Origin: an uncultured Algibacter sp.
Lineage (GTDB): Bacteria; Bacteroidota; Bacteroidia; Flavobacteriales; Flavobacteriaceae
Assembly: GCF_947495675.1 (NCBI RefSeq)
Contig: NZ_CANLZX010000012.1
Location: 61,375-125,374, forward strand
Direction: 5' to 3'
DNA: 64,000 nt
Part shown: positions 34,156 to 43,354 of the stretch, one piece after another
Numbering within the stretch: position 1 is the first letter of the stretch
Layout: every line of letters begins with the position of its first letter
The notes under the pieces: generated by a model
What the model was told of the DNA's origin: nothing
The model's database searches: none
The model's input: only the letters and a program-made list of their open reading frames with translations
Program-made: the position numbers and the translations under genes

Positions 34156-34758
34156 ATGAAAAATGTAATTAAACACTCGAAAAAAGGAATTTTAATGGTA
34201 ACTATGTTTGCTACCTTATTAAGTTTCGCAAATGATGTAGCTTTATTTAAAATTAAAAATGATGCTAAAAAAACCTTTCTTACACTAGATAACGTAAAGC
34301 AAGGAAATCTACTATCTGTAAAAGATCTTAATGGCATGATCTTGTTCAAAGAATTTATACAAGAAACAGGAACTTACACTAAAGGTTTTGATTTAACTGA
34401 ATTACCTGATGGAGCATATATTTTTGAGCTTGAAAAAGATTTAGAAATTAACTCAATCCCTTTTACCGTAACTTCAAATGTTGTTCTTTTTGATAAAGAA
34501 AATGAAAAAACAATTTTTAAGCCTGTAACTAGAATTAAAGATGATTTAGTGTATGTATCAAAACTTTCTTTAAACAAAGAACCTCTAAAAATTGAAGTGT
34601 ACTTTAATGCCTATAATGGTTATGAACTTGTATTTAACGAGACCATTGAAGACATAAAGACTATTGAAAGAATTTATAAATTAGATGGTTTAGGTAAAGG
34701 AGCTTATAAGCTTGTATTTCATTCAGAAGGCAGGCAATTTACAAAGTATATTAATTAA
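34156..34758 (+). CDS. Secreted two-repeat beta-sandwich-like protein, paralog 3
   Basis: 200 residues from the ATG at 34156. An upstream ATG at 34132 lies in the predicted leader region and is not chosen, because the leader GTTGAACGTTAAAACCCAGA is the one conserved before paralogs 1 and 2. The signal peptide and the first repeat are retained (G-N-L-L-S-V-K-D, G-T-Y-T-K-G-F-D-L-T), while the second half is most changed (G-L-G-K-G-A-Y-K-L-V-F). It is the most diverged of the three, consistent with the oldest duplication or with relaxed constraint. Confidence 0.75.
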   Translation: MKNVIKHSKKGILMVTMFATLLSFANDVALFKIKNDAKKTFLTLDNVKQGNLLSVKDLNGMILFKEFIQETGTYTKGFDLTELPDGAYIFELEKDLEINSIPFTVTSNVVLFDKENEKTIFKPVTRIKDDLVYVSKLSLNKEPLKIEVYFNAYNGYELVFNETIEDIKTIERIYKLDGLGKGAYKLVFHSEGRQFTKYIN

Positions 34759-34788
34759 TTCTAACACATTATTTAAGAATTAGTTGTT

Positions 34789-34814
34789 AAAAGTGGACCT
34801 TTAGGCCCACTTTT
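34789..34814 (+). terminator. Terminator of paralog 3
   Basis: AAAAGTGGACC and GGCCCACTTTT pair with one A-C mismatch around TTTA, and a T-run follows. It also resembles the hairpins of paralogs 1 and 2. Confidence 0.78.
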
Positions 34815-34830
34815 TTTATGCTCTTATAAG

Positions 34831-35904
34831 TTAAAATAATTTTAGTTGTCCATTTTTAAAAGGTTCATGCAAATCACAATTAAGTGAAATCATGGATTTA
34901 TTTTTAAAATATTTTTGTCTAGCCAATTTTACTAAATCATGTATTTGTTCAGCTATTTTTCCTTCCCCTTTCATTCTGGTACCAAATCTAGAATCGTTTA
35001 AAGATCCGCCATGGCAGCTTTCAATTTGATGTAAAACCTTCTCTGCCCGATCTGGCATTGTTTTTTTAATCCAATCTGAAAAAATTTCACCAATAGCACC
35101 ATTAAGCCTTACAATAGTATGCCCTATTGATAATGCGCCATAATCTGAAGCTGCTTTTGCTAATAGCAAAACTTCATGGCTATTTATTGATGGAATAATT
35201 GGCGCTAGCATCACATTAACAGGAATACCGTTATCACTTAATATTTTAACGGTTTCTAATCGCTTTTTAATAGTTGTTGTTCTAGGTTCTAAAATACGTC
35301 TGGTATCTTCAGACAATGATGTAATTGAAATATTAACAGCAACCAAATCATCTTTTGCTAAAGCTTTTAAAAGCTTTAAATCCCTTAATATTAAAGCATT
35401 TTTAGTTATAATACCAACAGGGTGTTTGTACTTTAAAAAAACCTCTAAACATTGTCTTGTAATATTATATGTTTTTTCGGCAGGTTGGTAACAATCGGTA
35501 TTTCCAGACATAACAATGGTTTGTGCTTTCCAATTTTTCTTTTTTAATTGAGTTTCTAATAATTTTGACGCCTCTTTTTTTACTAAAATGCGTCTTTCAA
35601 AATCTAAGCCAGCACTATAACCCCAAAACTCATGAGAATTTCTAGCGTAGCAATAAATACATCCATGCTCGCAACCTTGGTAAGCATTCATAGAATATGC
35701 CATACCAACATCTGGACTTGGTACTTTATTAACTATAGTTTTAGGAAACACCTCTAAGTATCGTGTTTTGTTTTTATCGGCTATTTCTCCATCTTTTTCA
35801 CAGAATTCCAAGAAATCATCACGCAATTCATGACTAAATTCGAAGAAACGATTTGAGACGTTTAGCTGAGCGCCACGTCCTTTTATGGTAGATTTTGGGT
35901 TCAT
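34831..35904 (-). CDS. PA0069-family radical SAM protein
   Basis: 357 residues. The radical SAM cluster motif CxxxCxxC is C-E-H-G-C-I-Y-C-Y-A-R (about residues 79-89). The N-terminal F-P-K-T-I-V-N-K-V-P-S-P-D-V-G region and M-S-G-N-T-D-C-Y-Q-P segment are typical of the PA0069/spore photoproduct lyase-like group. The reaction is not established for this group. It is transcribed alone, convergent with paralog 3. Confidence 0.88.
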   Translation of the reverse strand: MNPKSTIKGRGAQLNVSNRFFEFSHELRDDFLEFCEKDGEIADKNKTRYLEVFPKTIVNKVPSPDVGMAYSMNAYQGCEHGCIYCYARNSHEFWGYSAGLDFERRILVKKEASKLLETQLKKKNWKAQTIVMSGNTDCYQPAEKTYNITRQCLEVFLKYKHPVGIITKNALILRDLKLLKALAKDDLVAVNISITSLSEDTRRILEPRTTTIKKRLETVKILSDNGIPVNVMLAPIIPSINSHEVLLLAKAASDYGALSIGHTIVRLNGAIGEIFSDWIKKTMPDRAEKVLHQIESCHGGSLNDSRFGTRMKGEGKIAEQIHDLVKLARQKYFKNKSMISLNCDLHEPFKNGQLKLF

Positions 35905-36061
35905 GCAAATAAAATTAAAAGATTAATATGCTTAAAGCAGGTCCTTAAAATTAGTCATTATTTAAACCAAAAACTATTAAAATAAATTTGGGTTATCAAC
36001 AAACTTAAACGCTAAAGTTTTAGATTACAACTTCTTATTTAGTAGTGCTTTTTCGTTTGGG

Positions 36062-36082
36062 TTAGACAGAAAAATTGTCTAA
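36062..36082. repeat. Short hairpin in the gap before the lipoprotein gene
   Basis: TTAGACA and TGTCTAA form a perfect 7-bp inverted repeat around a 7-base loop, 85 bases upstream of the lipoprotein start. The 262-base gap 35905..36166 has no other feature I can support. Confidence 0.35.
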
Positions 36083-36166
36083 TTTCGTATAACACTTTAA
36101 TGGAAATTAAACAGATGTTTATTTGTGAAATATTAGCTTTAATTATAAAAACGCAATCAATTAAAA

Positions 36167-37567
36167 ATGGAAAATTATAAAAGTCTGAATTTATTTTATT
36201 TATCATTTTCAATCATTTTATTTTTAGTTTCATGTAATTCTTCTGAAGAAGTTATAGAAGAAGAATCTCCAATGGATGAAAATCTAATAACAATTATGTC
36301 TGTATCCACATCATCACTTGACTATGGATATACTAACGAAAATCTGTCTTTAATCATTATGAATGATGGTGACACAGATTTTAATTGGACTTGGGACAAT
36401 AATTCTAATTCATTTCTTGAATTAAACCCTAGTTCAGGTAAATTAAATGCTGGAAATTCAATAGAAGTGAATTTGACATTAGACAGAAAAGACCTTGAAA
36501 CAAAAAACTATAATTTAGATACTTTTATAACTAATGACGCCGATCAATCACAAACGCTAAACATACAATTTAATCATTTTGTAGATAACAAATGGTTGAT
36601 AGATGGTAATGTTATTGATGCAGAATATGATAGAAATAATAATGTAATAATTGTTGTTTCAGAAAACCCTAATGAATTAAGAATATTTAACCCTTCAGAT
36701 AATTCAATTGCATCTGTACCTTTAAATCTTCCCCCATCATGTGTATCTGTTGGTTTAGATGGAGAGTATGCGGTAGTTGGGCATAACGGTTGGTTTTCTT
36801 ATGTTAATTTATCTACCAAAGAATTGGAAAATAATTTCCCGGTAACAGCCAATGTCTATGATGTAATACTTGCTCCAAATAAATGGGTATATGTTTTTCC
36901 AAAAGAAGATCAATGGGAAAGAATAAGATGTATCAATTTATTAAACGGTACTGAAATACTACATAGTGGGAATTATATATTTGATAAAACAAATGTTAAA
37001 CTTCATCCATCAGGCAATTATATTTATGGTGCAAATAATGGTTTAACGCCTTCAGATATCGAAAAATATGAAATTAGAAATGGAGCCGCGCAATATCTTT
37101 ATGACTCTCCGTATCATGGCGATTTTGAATTTAACGGAAATATCTGGATTTCAGAAGATGGTAGTAGATTGTTCGCAAAGAGTAGACGTGTCTTTAATTC
37201 AACAACTAGTCAATCTAATGATATGACTTATAATGGCGAATTAGAGGGAGATGGAAATATAATGACTTTAGATTATAGTGTTAATGCTAAGAGAGTATAT
37301 GCCATATTTACAAATAATGATAGTTGGGAAGAAAAACCAAGTAATGTAATTAGAAAATATGAAACTGACTTTTTAGCCTTTAAAGGCACTATTGAACTTC
37401 CTGGTTTTCTAATTCCTGACGGATATGGTGGAGGTGAAATATATAAATCTTATGGGCATTTTGGTTTTTTTAATTCAGATGGAACAAAATACTACGTTTT
37501 AGTTAAGGTTGAAGAAGGCACAGGAGCTTTAAACGAATGGGCTATTGCTACCATTGATGTTGATTAA
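36167..37567 (+). CDS. Lipoprotein with BACON-like domain and beta-propeller-like region
   Basis: 466 residues with a lipoprotein signal (lipobox L-V-S-C). Residues about 45-140 look like a BACON or Ig-like domain (S-L-D-Y-G-Y, W-D-N-N-S-N-S-F-L-E-L-N-P-S-S-G-K-L). The remaining 320 residues are repeated beta strands with recurring Gly-Asn and Trp turns (L-R-I-F-N-P, W-E-R-I-R-C-I-N, G-N-Y-I-Y-G), consistent with a propeller. Such proteins in Bacteroidota are mostly exposed at the cell surface and bind polysaccharides or proteins. No enzymatic site is apparent. Confidence 0.7.
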   Translation: MENYKSLNLFYLSFSIILFLVSCNSSEEVIEEESPMDENLITIMSVSTSSLDYGYTNENLSLIIMNDGDTDFNWTWDNNSNSFLELNPSSGKLNAGNSIEVNLTLDRKDLETKNYNLDTFITNDADQSQTLNIQFNHFVDNKWLIDGNVIDAEYDRNNNVIIVVSENPNELRIFNPSDNSIASVPLNLPPSCVSVGLDGEYAVVGHNGWFSYVNLSTKELENNFPVTANVYDVILAPNKWVYVFPKEDQWERIRCINLLNGTEILHSGNYIFDKTNVKLHPSGNYIYGANNGLTPSDIEKYEIRNGAAQYLYDSPYHGDFEFNGNIWISEDGSRLFAKSRRVFNSTTSQSNDMTYNGELEGDGNIMTLDYSVNAKRVYAIFTNNDSWEEKPSNVIRKYETDFLAFKGTIELPGFLIPDGYGGGEIYKSYGHFGFFNSDGTKYYVLVKVEEGTGALNEWAIATIDVD

Positions 37568-37597
37568 AAACAATTCTAACAATAGTTAAAATTCCAT

Positions 37598-38380
37598 TTA
37601 CACCCCAGGAAAATCAGCCTTGCGCTTTTCTAAAAAAGCGGTAGTACCTACGTGAAAATCGTCTGTTCCAAAGCAATTTCCAAATTCATTTACCTCAACA
37701 TCATAACCATCTACGCCATCTTTATAATTAGCATTTATAGCTCTTATAGCAGCACTAATGGCAACAGTTGAGTTTCTAGAAATTTTTGCCGCTATTTTCT
37801 CGCAAAGCGGTAGCAGCTCTTCTTGGGAGGTAACATGGTTAACTAAGCCATAATTTAAAGCTTGGTCGGCATCAATCATACCTGCTGTCATAATCATTTC
37901 CATGGCACGTCCTTTACCAACTAACTGTGGTAAACGTTGTGTGCCACCATAACCAGGGATAACTCCAAGAGATACTTCTGGAAGTCCTAATTTAGCATTA
38001 TCACTAGCTACTCTAAAATGTGCAGACATAGCCAACTCTAATCCACCACCAAGTGCAAATCCATTTACAGCTGCAATAACCGGAGTAGATAGGTTTTCAA
38101 CAAAATTAAATAACAAGTCTTGCCCTTTAGCAGCTAAACTAGTTCCTTCGTTTACATTAAAATCTGCAAACTCGCTAATATCTGCTCCAGCAACAAAGGC
38201 TTTTTCGCCGCTTCCTGTTACAATAATAACTTTTGTGTTTTTATCTTTATTAGCTGCGTCAAACGCTTGATTTAACTCTTGTATGGTTTCGCGGTTTAAT
38301 GCATTTAATTTTTTAGGCCGATTAATAGTTATGGTTGTTATACCATTATTTTCTTTTGATATAATATTATTATAATTCAT
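37598..38380 (-). CDS. Enoyl-CoA hydratase/isomerase family protein
   Basis: 260 residues of the crotonase fold. The oxyanion-hole segments are K-A-F-V-A-G-A-D-I-S and A-L-G-G-G-L-E-L. Glu residues in the positions used by enoyl-CoA hydratases are present (G-L-P-E-V-S-L-G). A role in fatty acid breakdown is likely, but substrate preference cannot be read. It follows the histidine kinase by 13 nt on the same strand. Confidence 0.9.
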   Translation of the reverse strand: MNYNNIISKENNGITTITINRPKKLNALNRETIQELNQAFDAANKDKNTKVIIVTGSGEKAFVAGADISEFADFNVNEGTSLAAKGQDLLFNFVENLSTPVIAAVNGFALGGGLELAMSAHFRVASDNAKLGLPEVSLGVIPGYGGTQRLPQLVGKGRAMEMIMTAGMIDADQALNYGLVNHVTSQEELLPLCEKIAAKISRNSTVAISAAIRAINANYKDGVDGYDVEVNEFGNCFGTDDFHVGTTAFLEKRKADFPGV

Positions 38381-38393
38381 AATTATTAGTTTT

Positions 38394-39878
38394 TTATTCC
38401 TTTGGAAAAGTTACTTTAAAAGTTGTGCCTTTATTTTTTTCTGAAACAAATGATATGCTCCCTTTGTAGGTTTCTACTATGTTTTTAACCATAGCAAGCC
38501 CAAGACCCATACCGCTAGTTTTAGTTGTAAATTTTGGCTCAAACACCTTTTCTTTATTCTCTTCTGATACACCTGTGCCATTATCTGCAACAGTAATAAC
38601 AACATTACCATTATCCTTACCTACATTAATAACAACTTTTGGTGTTTGATTCTCTGGTATAGCTTGAATAGCATTTTTAACTAAGTTAGTTACTACACGA
38701 ATAAGTTGTGTTCTATCAAATTTAGCTATAATTTCTTCTGCATCTGAAGTGAATACAATATAATTTTCATTAAAAATATCTAAAGCTAGTTTTACAATTT
38801 TAACCACGTTAAGTGTTTCGTTTTGTTGCGCTGGCATTTTTGCAAAGTTTGAAAATGCCGAGGCGATAGAACTCATGGTATCAATTTGCTGAATTAGGGT
38901 TTTACTGTATTCATCTACTTTTAAATGAATATTTTCGTCTTCTGGATTGAACTTTCGCTGAAAATTTTGAACCGTTAAACGCATAGGTGTTAACGGGTTT
39001 TTAATTTCGTGCGCTACTTGTTTTGCCATTTCTCTCCAAGCCTGTTCACGCTCACTTTTTGCTAATTGTACAGCACTATCTTCAAGCTCATCAATCATGC
39101 TGTTATACGATTTTACTAAGGCTGAAATCTCTTCACTAGTATCATCTACTTCTATTTTTTCATTTCGTCTTTCTAGCCTCGTAGTATTCATTTTATCGCT
39201 AATGGTTTTTAACGACTTGGTGATGTATTTAGACAACCAAAAGGCAATAGCAATGGCTGTTAATAATACCAACATAAAAGCAAACCCAATACGTTTTAAA
39301 AACTCCTGTAATTCTTTAACTAAAAAATCGTCTTTTTCTAAATATGGAATATTTAATATAGCAATTGCTTTAGATTTGTTGTTTGTAATGTATGTAAAAG
39401 AAGACTGAAAGGTTTCTCCATTTTCTTTATGAATATCAACATGTCTATGATGTGCAATTTCTAAAGCACTATTAAACTCGATGTTTTGTGTTAATGCGTT
39501 CATGATTTCGGCATCAATACATTTTTCTGCTATGTCACTTTGCAAACCTGCTTTTGATGAAATTAGAAGTCCACCATCTAAATCGTAAAGATTGATTTGA
39601 AGTTTATGAATGTCTGCAATATTGTATATCTCTTCCTTAAAAATTAATGGTATATTTTCGGTTTTTACTTCCCATGTATTTTGCCTGCCATTTAAAACAC
39701 GCTTTAAATGTGTTTGTATACTAGCTTCTTTACGCTCTAAACGCCCCTCGTGGTAATCTTTACTTTGCTCTTTATATTGATATATTGCTACAGCCGATAT
39801 AAGCACCGATGCTACTAATACTAGCAATATCATGGCTAAAAAAATACGGGTGCGTAAAGACAGTTTCTTAAGTTTCAT
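38394..39878 (-). CDS. Sensor histidine kinase (NtrY-like architecture)
   Basis: 494 residues. Membrane helices near 12-30 and 190-212 flank a periplasmic sensor of about 160 residues, and a HAMP-like segment follows. The dimerisation domain holds the phospho-accepting His in [10 protein letters not shown], and the ATPase domain shows [14 protein letters not shown] and G-M-G-L-G-L-A-M-V. No response regulator gene is next to it, so the partner must be elsewhere. It is probably co-transcribed with the crotonase gene. Confidence 0.93.
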   Translation of the reverse strand: MKLKKLSLRTRIFLAMILLVLVASVLISAVAIYQYKEQSKDYHEGRLERKEASIQTHLKRVLNGRQNTWEVKTENIPLIFKEEIYNIADIHKLQINLYDLDGGLLISSKAGLQSDIAEKCIDAEIMNALTQNIEFNSALEIAHHRHVDIHKENGETFQSSFTYITNNKSKAIAILNIPYLEKDDFLVKELQEFLKRIGFAFMLVLLTAIAIAFWLSKYITKSLKTISDKMNTTRLERRNEKIEVDDTSEEISALVKSYNSMIDELEDSAVQLAKSEREQAWREMAKQVAHEIKNPLTPMRLTVQNFQRKFNPEDENIHLKVDEYSKTLIQQIDTMSSIASAFSNFAKMPAQQNETLNVVKIVKLALDIFNENYIVFTSDAEEIIAKFDRTQLIRVVTNLVKNAIQAIPENQTPKVVINVGKDNGNVVITVADNGTGVSEENKEKVFEPKFTTKTSGMGLGLAMVKNIVETYKGSISFVSEKNKGTTFKVTFPKE

Positions 39879-39964
39879 TTAAGGAATTATGATTCAATAA
39901 ATATAGCAATAATCAAACCAAACAGCATAAAGCTTGTTTAAAAAACTAGTGTGGGTTATTAGTT

Positions 39965-40064
39965 GCGTTAGGGATAGTAGTGGAAAGCCCACAGGGAGTT
40001 CCGATAGTTTGCTATCGGATAACCTAGGACTTGTAGCGTATAGCCCGACCTTAGGGTAACGCCC
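39965..40064. repeat. Structured intergenic repeat, copy C (extended hairpin)
   Basis: 100 bases beginning GCGTTAGGGATAGTAGTGG and ending GGGTAACGCC. It matches copies A and B in the GCGTTAGGGAT, AAAGCCCACAG and AGGACTTGTA parts, but the central arm is replaced by a perfect hairpin CCGATAG/TTTG/CTATCGG. It lies between the hemJ stop and the kinase start, antisense to both. Confidence 0.72.
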
Positions 40065-40072
40065 AAATTAAT

Positions 40073-40621
40073 TTAAGCTTCGGGATTTTTGTCTCTTATG
40101 TTCTTGTAGACTTTAAAACCTAACATAATTAGCACGCCAAGAATAAATATACCTACAACTCCCCAAATCCAGTTTATGGCACTTTTTAAAATAACTAAAA
40201 AGATAACTGCAAATAAAATGAACGTAGCACCCTCGTTCCAGATGCGCATAAAACTAGATGTTTTGTTTACCACACCGTTTTGTAATTGCTTGAAATAGTG
40301 ATGCGTTTTTAGATGGTAAATAAACAATAACACTATAAAGCCCAATTTTACTTGCATCCATGGTTGATAGGCTAAATATGGATTAATTGCAAATAAACCT
40401 AAACCAAAAACCAAGGCTAAAATTGCCGATGGCCATGTAATGATAAACCACAGGCGTTTTGCCATGAGTTTTAGTTGTTTTCCTAAAATTTCTTTTTCGG
40501 GTGATGGCTTATGAAAGGCTTCTATTTGGTAAACAAACAAACGCGGAATATAAAATAAACCGGCAAACCAAGTGATTACAAAAATAAGATGAAAGGCCTT
40601 TATGTATTGGTAGTATTCCAT
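40073..40621 (-). CDS. hemJ: HemJ-type protoporphyrinogen IX oxidase
   Basis: 182 residues with four to five membrane helices, matching the HemJ/UPF0093 family. It has the early conserved H in K-A-F-H-L-I-F-V-I-T-W-F-A-G and the R in Y-I-P-R-L-F, plus W-P-S-A in the middle and W-M-Q-V-K-L. It oxidises protoporphyrinogen IX to protoporphyrin IX in the inner membrane. It is in the same minus-strand group as hemH, with a MATE gene between, and no hemG or hemY is seen here. That context strengthens the family call. Confidence 0.88.
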   Translation of the reverse strand: MEYYQYIKAFHLIFVITWFAGLFYIPRLFVYQIEAFHKPSPEKEILGKQLKLMAKRLWFIITWPSAILALVFGLGLFAINPYLAYQPWMQVKLGFIVLLFIYHLKTHHYFKQLQNGVVNKTSSFMRIWNEGATFILFAVIFLVILKSAINWIWGVVGIFILGVLIMLGFKVYKNIRDKNPEA

Positions 40622-40633
40622 AATATACGTGGT

Positions 40634-41995
40634 TTAAGATATTGGTTCGCTTTCTGGATTTAAATTCTTGATAATTTCTCTATTTAAAAAGTAGGCTGTT
40701 ACTATTGTAGCTAATACATCGGAAATTGGAAAAGCTATCCACACACCTAATTCGCCATAAAACATAGGTAAGATAAAAATTAGTGGAATAAAGAAGAAAC
40801 CTTGTCTTAATAAAGTTAGCAATAAGGCTTGTTTTGCTTTACCAATAGCCTGAAAATAAGCTGCACCAATAAGTTGTAGTGCAATTATTGGTGTAGCCGC
40901 AAATACCCATCGCATGGCTGGAGGTGTTTGTAACATGACCTCGGCATTATCTGTAAAAAGCCGAGTTATAGCTTCGGGAAACACCATTAATAAAATAAAA
41001 ACTAAAGTGGCTAAACCCGCTGCGTATTTAATGGCGGTATAAATACTTTCTTTAACTCTTGCATATTTAAACGCACCATAATTAAACCCTGCAATGGGTA
41101 AAAACCCTTGTGTAATGCCATAAACCGGAAACAAGGCAAACATTAACATACGCCCTACAATGGCATACGCGGTAACCGATGTTTCGCCACCAAGGTTGAA
41201 CAAAATATTGTTCATAAACAAGTACGTAATACTCACTACGGCTTGTCTTGCTAAGGTTACAAAACCTAATGATGCGATTTCTAAAACGATTGGTTTTTGG
41301 AGTCCGAAATGGTGTTTTTTAATTTTTAACTCGGAGTTTTTAGATAAGAAAAACCAAAAAATAAAAGCAAAACAAAATACATAAGCTAAGGTAGTTGCCC
41401 AAGCAGCTCCTGCCATTCCTAAATCTAAAAGGTTTATAAATATATAATCTAAAAGCAGGTTACCTACCGATGGAATCATCATGGCATACATGGCAAATTT
41501 TGGTTTTCCTTCTGCTCGAATTACCGTATTTCCCATCATGGATAGTGCTAAAAAGGGCACGCCATAGAGCACAATAGTATAATATATTTTGGCGGGCTCT
41601 AAAATATTGCCTTTTCCGCCAAAAGCAGGTAAAATACCATCTATAAACCACAACCCTGCAATAACCATAGAAATGGTTAACACTAGGGTTAATGTAATTT
41701 GATTACCAAAAGTTTTTAACGCTTTATCTGGATTGTTAGCACCTAAAGCTCTAGAGATTATTGAAGAACCACCGACACCGATAGACATACCTAAGGCTGC
41801 AATAAAAAAAGAAACTGGCAACACCACGTTAATAGCCGCAATAGCTGTTGAGCCTATCCATTGCCCAACAAAAATAGTGTCTACTAAAATGTTTAGAGAC
41901 ATGACTAAAATACCAATAGATGCAGGAATGGCTTGCTTAACTAAAAGTTTGCTTATGGGTAAAGTTCCTAAATCTTGTGATGCTGTTTTAGCCAT
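40634..41995 (-). CDS. MATE family efflux transporter
   Basis: 453 residues with about 12 membrane helices in two related bundles (G-Q-W-I-G-S-T-A-I-A-A-I-N-V near 50, and the second V-G-R-M-L-M-F-A region). MATE proteins export drugs or metabolites using Na+ or H+ gradients. It overlaps the hemH stop by one base (TAATG) and precedes hemJ by 12 nt, so it is in a heme operon. Export of porphyrin intermediates would fit, but is only inference. Confidence 0.9.
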   Translation of the reverse strand: MAKTASQDLGTLPISKLLVKQAIPASIGILVMSLNILVDTIFVGQWIGSTAIAAINVVLPVSFFIAALGMSIGVGGSSIISRALGANNPDKALKTFGNQITLTLVLTISMVIAGLWFIDGILPAFGGKGNILEPAKIYYTIVLYGVPFLALSMMGNTVIRAEGKPKFAMYAMMIPSVGNLLLDYIFINLLDLGMAGAAWATTLAYVFCFAFIFWFFLSKNSELKIKKHHFGLQKPIVLEIASLGFVTLARQAVVSITYLFMNNILFNLGGETSVTAYAIVGRMLMFALFPVYGITQGFLPIAGFNYGAFKYARVKESIYTAIKYAAGLATLVFILLMVFPEAITRLFTDNAEVMLQTPPAMRWVFAATPIIALQLIGAAYFQAIGKAKQALLLTLLRQGFFFIPLIFILPMFYGELGVWIAFPISDVLATIVTAYFLNREIIKNLNPESEPIS

Positions 41996-43035
41996 TAAAC
42001 GGTTAGCGATTTTTTAACAGGCGTCCATTCTTCAGCGATATTAGCAATAACCTGAGCAAAATCTTCACGATCGTTTAAGCACGGAATTACAGTAAAATCT
42101 TTTCCGCCAACCTCATGGAATAACTCTTCGCCTTCCATGGCAATCTCCTCTAAAGTTTCTAAACAATCGCTAACAAATGCTGGAGTTACAATTGCCATTT
42201 TTTTAATACCTGCTTTCCCTAATCGCTCTATAGTACGATCGGTATAAGGTTGCAACCAAGGATCGAAACCTAGTCTAGATTGAAAGGATGTTGAATATGT
42301 GCCATTTTTCATGCCTAATGCTTTAGCAACATTAACCGTGGTAATTTCACATTGGTGTCGGTAACAAAACTCGTGTTGCTTACTTCCTTTTTTAAAGCAG
42401 CATTTACCATCCATTTTACAATTACCATTAGTAATATCACTTTTTCGAATATGGCGTTCTGGAACCCCATGATAACTAAAAAGGATATGTTCGTAATCTA
42501 AACCTTCTAGTTTTTCTGCTATACTTTTTGAAAGTACTTTTATATAATCTTCACGATGATAAAAAGCTGGCGTCCGTGTTATTTTTACTCCCGGAAAATG
42601 CTCTGAAACCAACTCATCGACCTTAACATCGATAGTTTCGGTGGTAGCCATGGCAAATTGCGGATATAACGGAATGGTTTTTATTTCTGTACAGCCTTTA
42701 TCAACTAATTCTTGAAGGCCTTTTTTTATGGTCATGCTACCATAGCGCATGGCTAATGCAACAGGCATTTCTAGTTTTTCTTGAACTTTATCTTGAAGTT
42801 TTTCGGATAATACAATTAGTGGAGAACCCTCGTCCCACCATATTTTTTTGTAAGCTGCCGCCGATTGTTTTGGTCGTGTATTTAAAATAATACCTTTTAC
42901 TAAAAGGGTTCTTGCCCATAACGGTACATCAATTACGCGCTTGTCCATTAAAAACTCACCTAAATACTTTTTTACATCTTTAGGACTTGGACTATCAGGC
43001 GATCCAAGATTTACTAATAAGATTCCTTTTTTCAT
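41995..43035 (-). CDS. hemH: HemH, ferrochelatase
   Basis: 346 residues from the ATG at 43035 (M-K-K-G-I-L-L-V-N-L-G-S-P). A longer in-frame start at 43062 would lie upstream of the -7 box at 43040-43047. The active-site His is in F-S-Y-H-G-V-P and the second in the G-Q-like C-terminal region. The Cys-rich insert N-G-N-C-K-M-D-G-K-C-C-F and H-E-F-C-Y-R-H-Q-C may hold a [2Fe-2S] cluster, as in several bacterial ferrochelatases. It inserts Fe2+ into protoporphyrin IX. It is the first gene of the hemH-MATE-hemJ operon. Confidence 0.95.
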   Translation of the reverse strand: MKKGILLVNLGSPDSPSPKDVKKYLGEFLMDKRVIDVPLWARTLLVKGIILNTRPKQSAAAYKKIWWDEGSPLIVLSEKLQDKVQEKLEMPVALAMRYGSMTIKKGLQELVDKGCTEIKTIPLYPQFAMATTETIDVKVDELVSEHFPGVKITRTPAFYHREDYIKVLSKSIAEKLEGLDYEHILFSYHGVPERHIRKSDITNGNCKMDGKCCFKKGSKQHEFCYRHQCEITTVNVAKALGMKNGTYSTSFQSRLGFDPWLQPYTDRTIERLGKAGIKKMAIVTPAFVSDCLETLEEIAMEGEELFHEVGGKDFTVIPCLNDREDFAQVIANIAEEWTPVKKSLTV

Positions 43036-43039
43036 ATTG

Positions 43040-43103
43040 CAAAAATACGATAGAAATAGCAATGAAAATGTATAGTATAAAATATTTTAACTGTTATACT
43101 ATA
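43040..43103 (-). promoter_or_regulatory. hemH promoter with upstream 10-bp inverted repeat
   Basis: The minus-strand -7 box TATTTTTG at 43040-43047 lies 4 nt before the ATG, so the transcript may be leaderless. Further upstream, TATAGTATAA (43071-43080) and TTATACTATA (43094-43103) form a perfect 10-bp inverted repeat with a 13-base loop; this is a candidate operator. Confidence 0.5.
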
Positions 43104-43142
43104 AGTAAAAATTATAAATCCTAACTTTAGTATTATAAAATC

Positions 43143-43292
43143 TTATTTATCGTTCTGATGATATAACTTTGGGCGTTCCTCGTTATAATCTAAATCTTGA
43201 AAAATACCGCAAGACACATTTGTTCTTGCTAAAGATTTAGTAATTTCCATGTGCTTGGATAGCGCTTCAATTTCTGGACTTAGGTATTTCAT
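43143..43292 (-). CDS. Small 49-residue protein upstream of hemH
   Basis: A 49-codon gene between the AraC-like regulator and hemH, all on the minus strand. The sequence is charged and helical at first (M-K-Y-L-S-P-E-I-E-A-L-S-K-H-M), with a single Cys in N-V-S-C-G-I-F and an acidic middle D-L-D-Y-N-E-E-R-P. I do not know this family. It has no signal peptide or membrane helix, so a cytoplasmic role is likely; the position between a regulator and ferrochelatase suggests, but does not prove, a heme- or iron-related role. Confidence 0.55.
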   Translation of the reverse strand: MKYLSPEIEALSKHMEITKSLARTNVSCGIFQDLDYNEERPKLYHQNDK

Positions 43293-43354
43293 AGTATTAA
43301 GGGCATTTGTTTTTATCTTAGTCTAAGATAAGAGAAAAAGCTTACAATAAAAAA

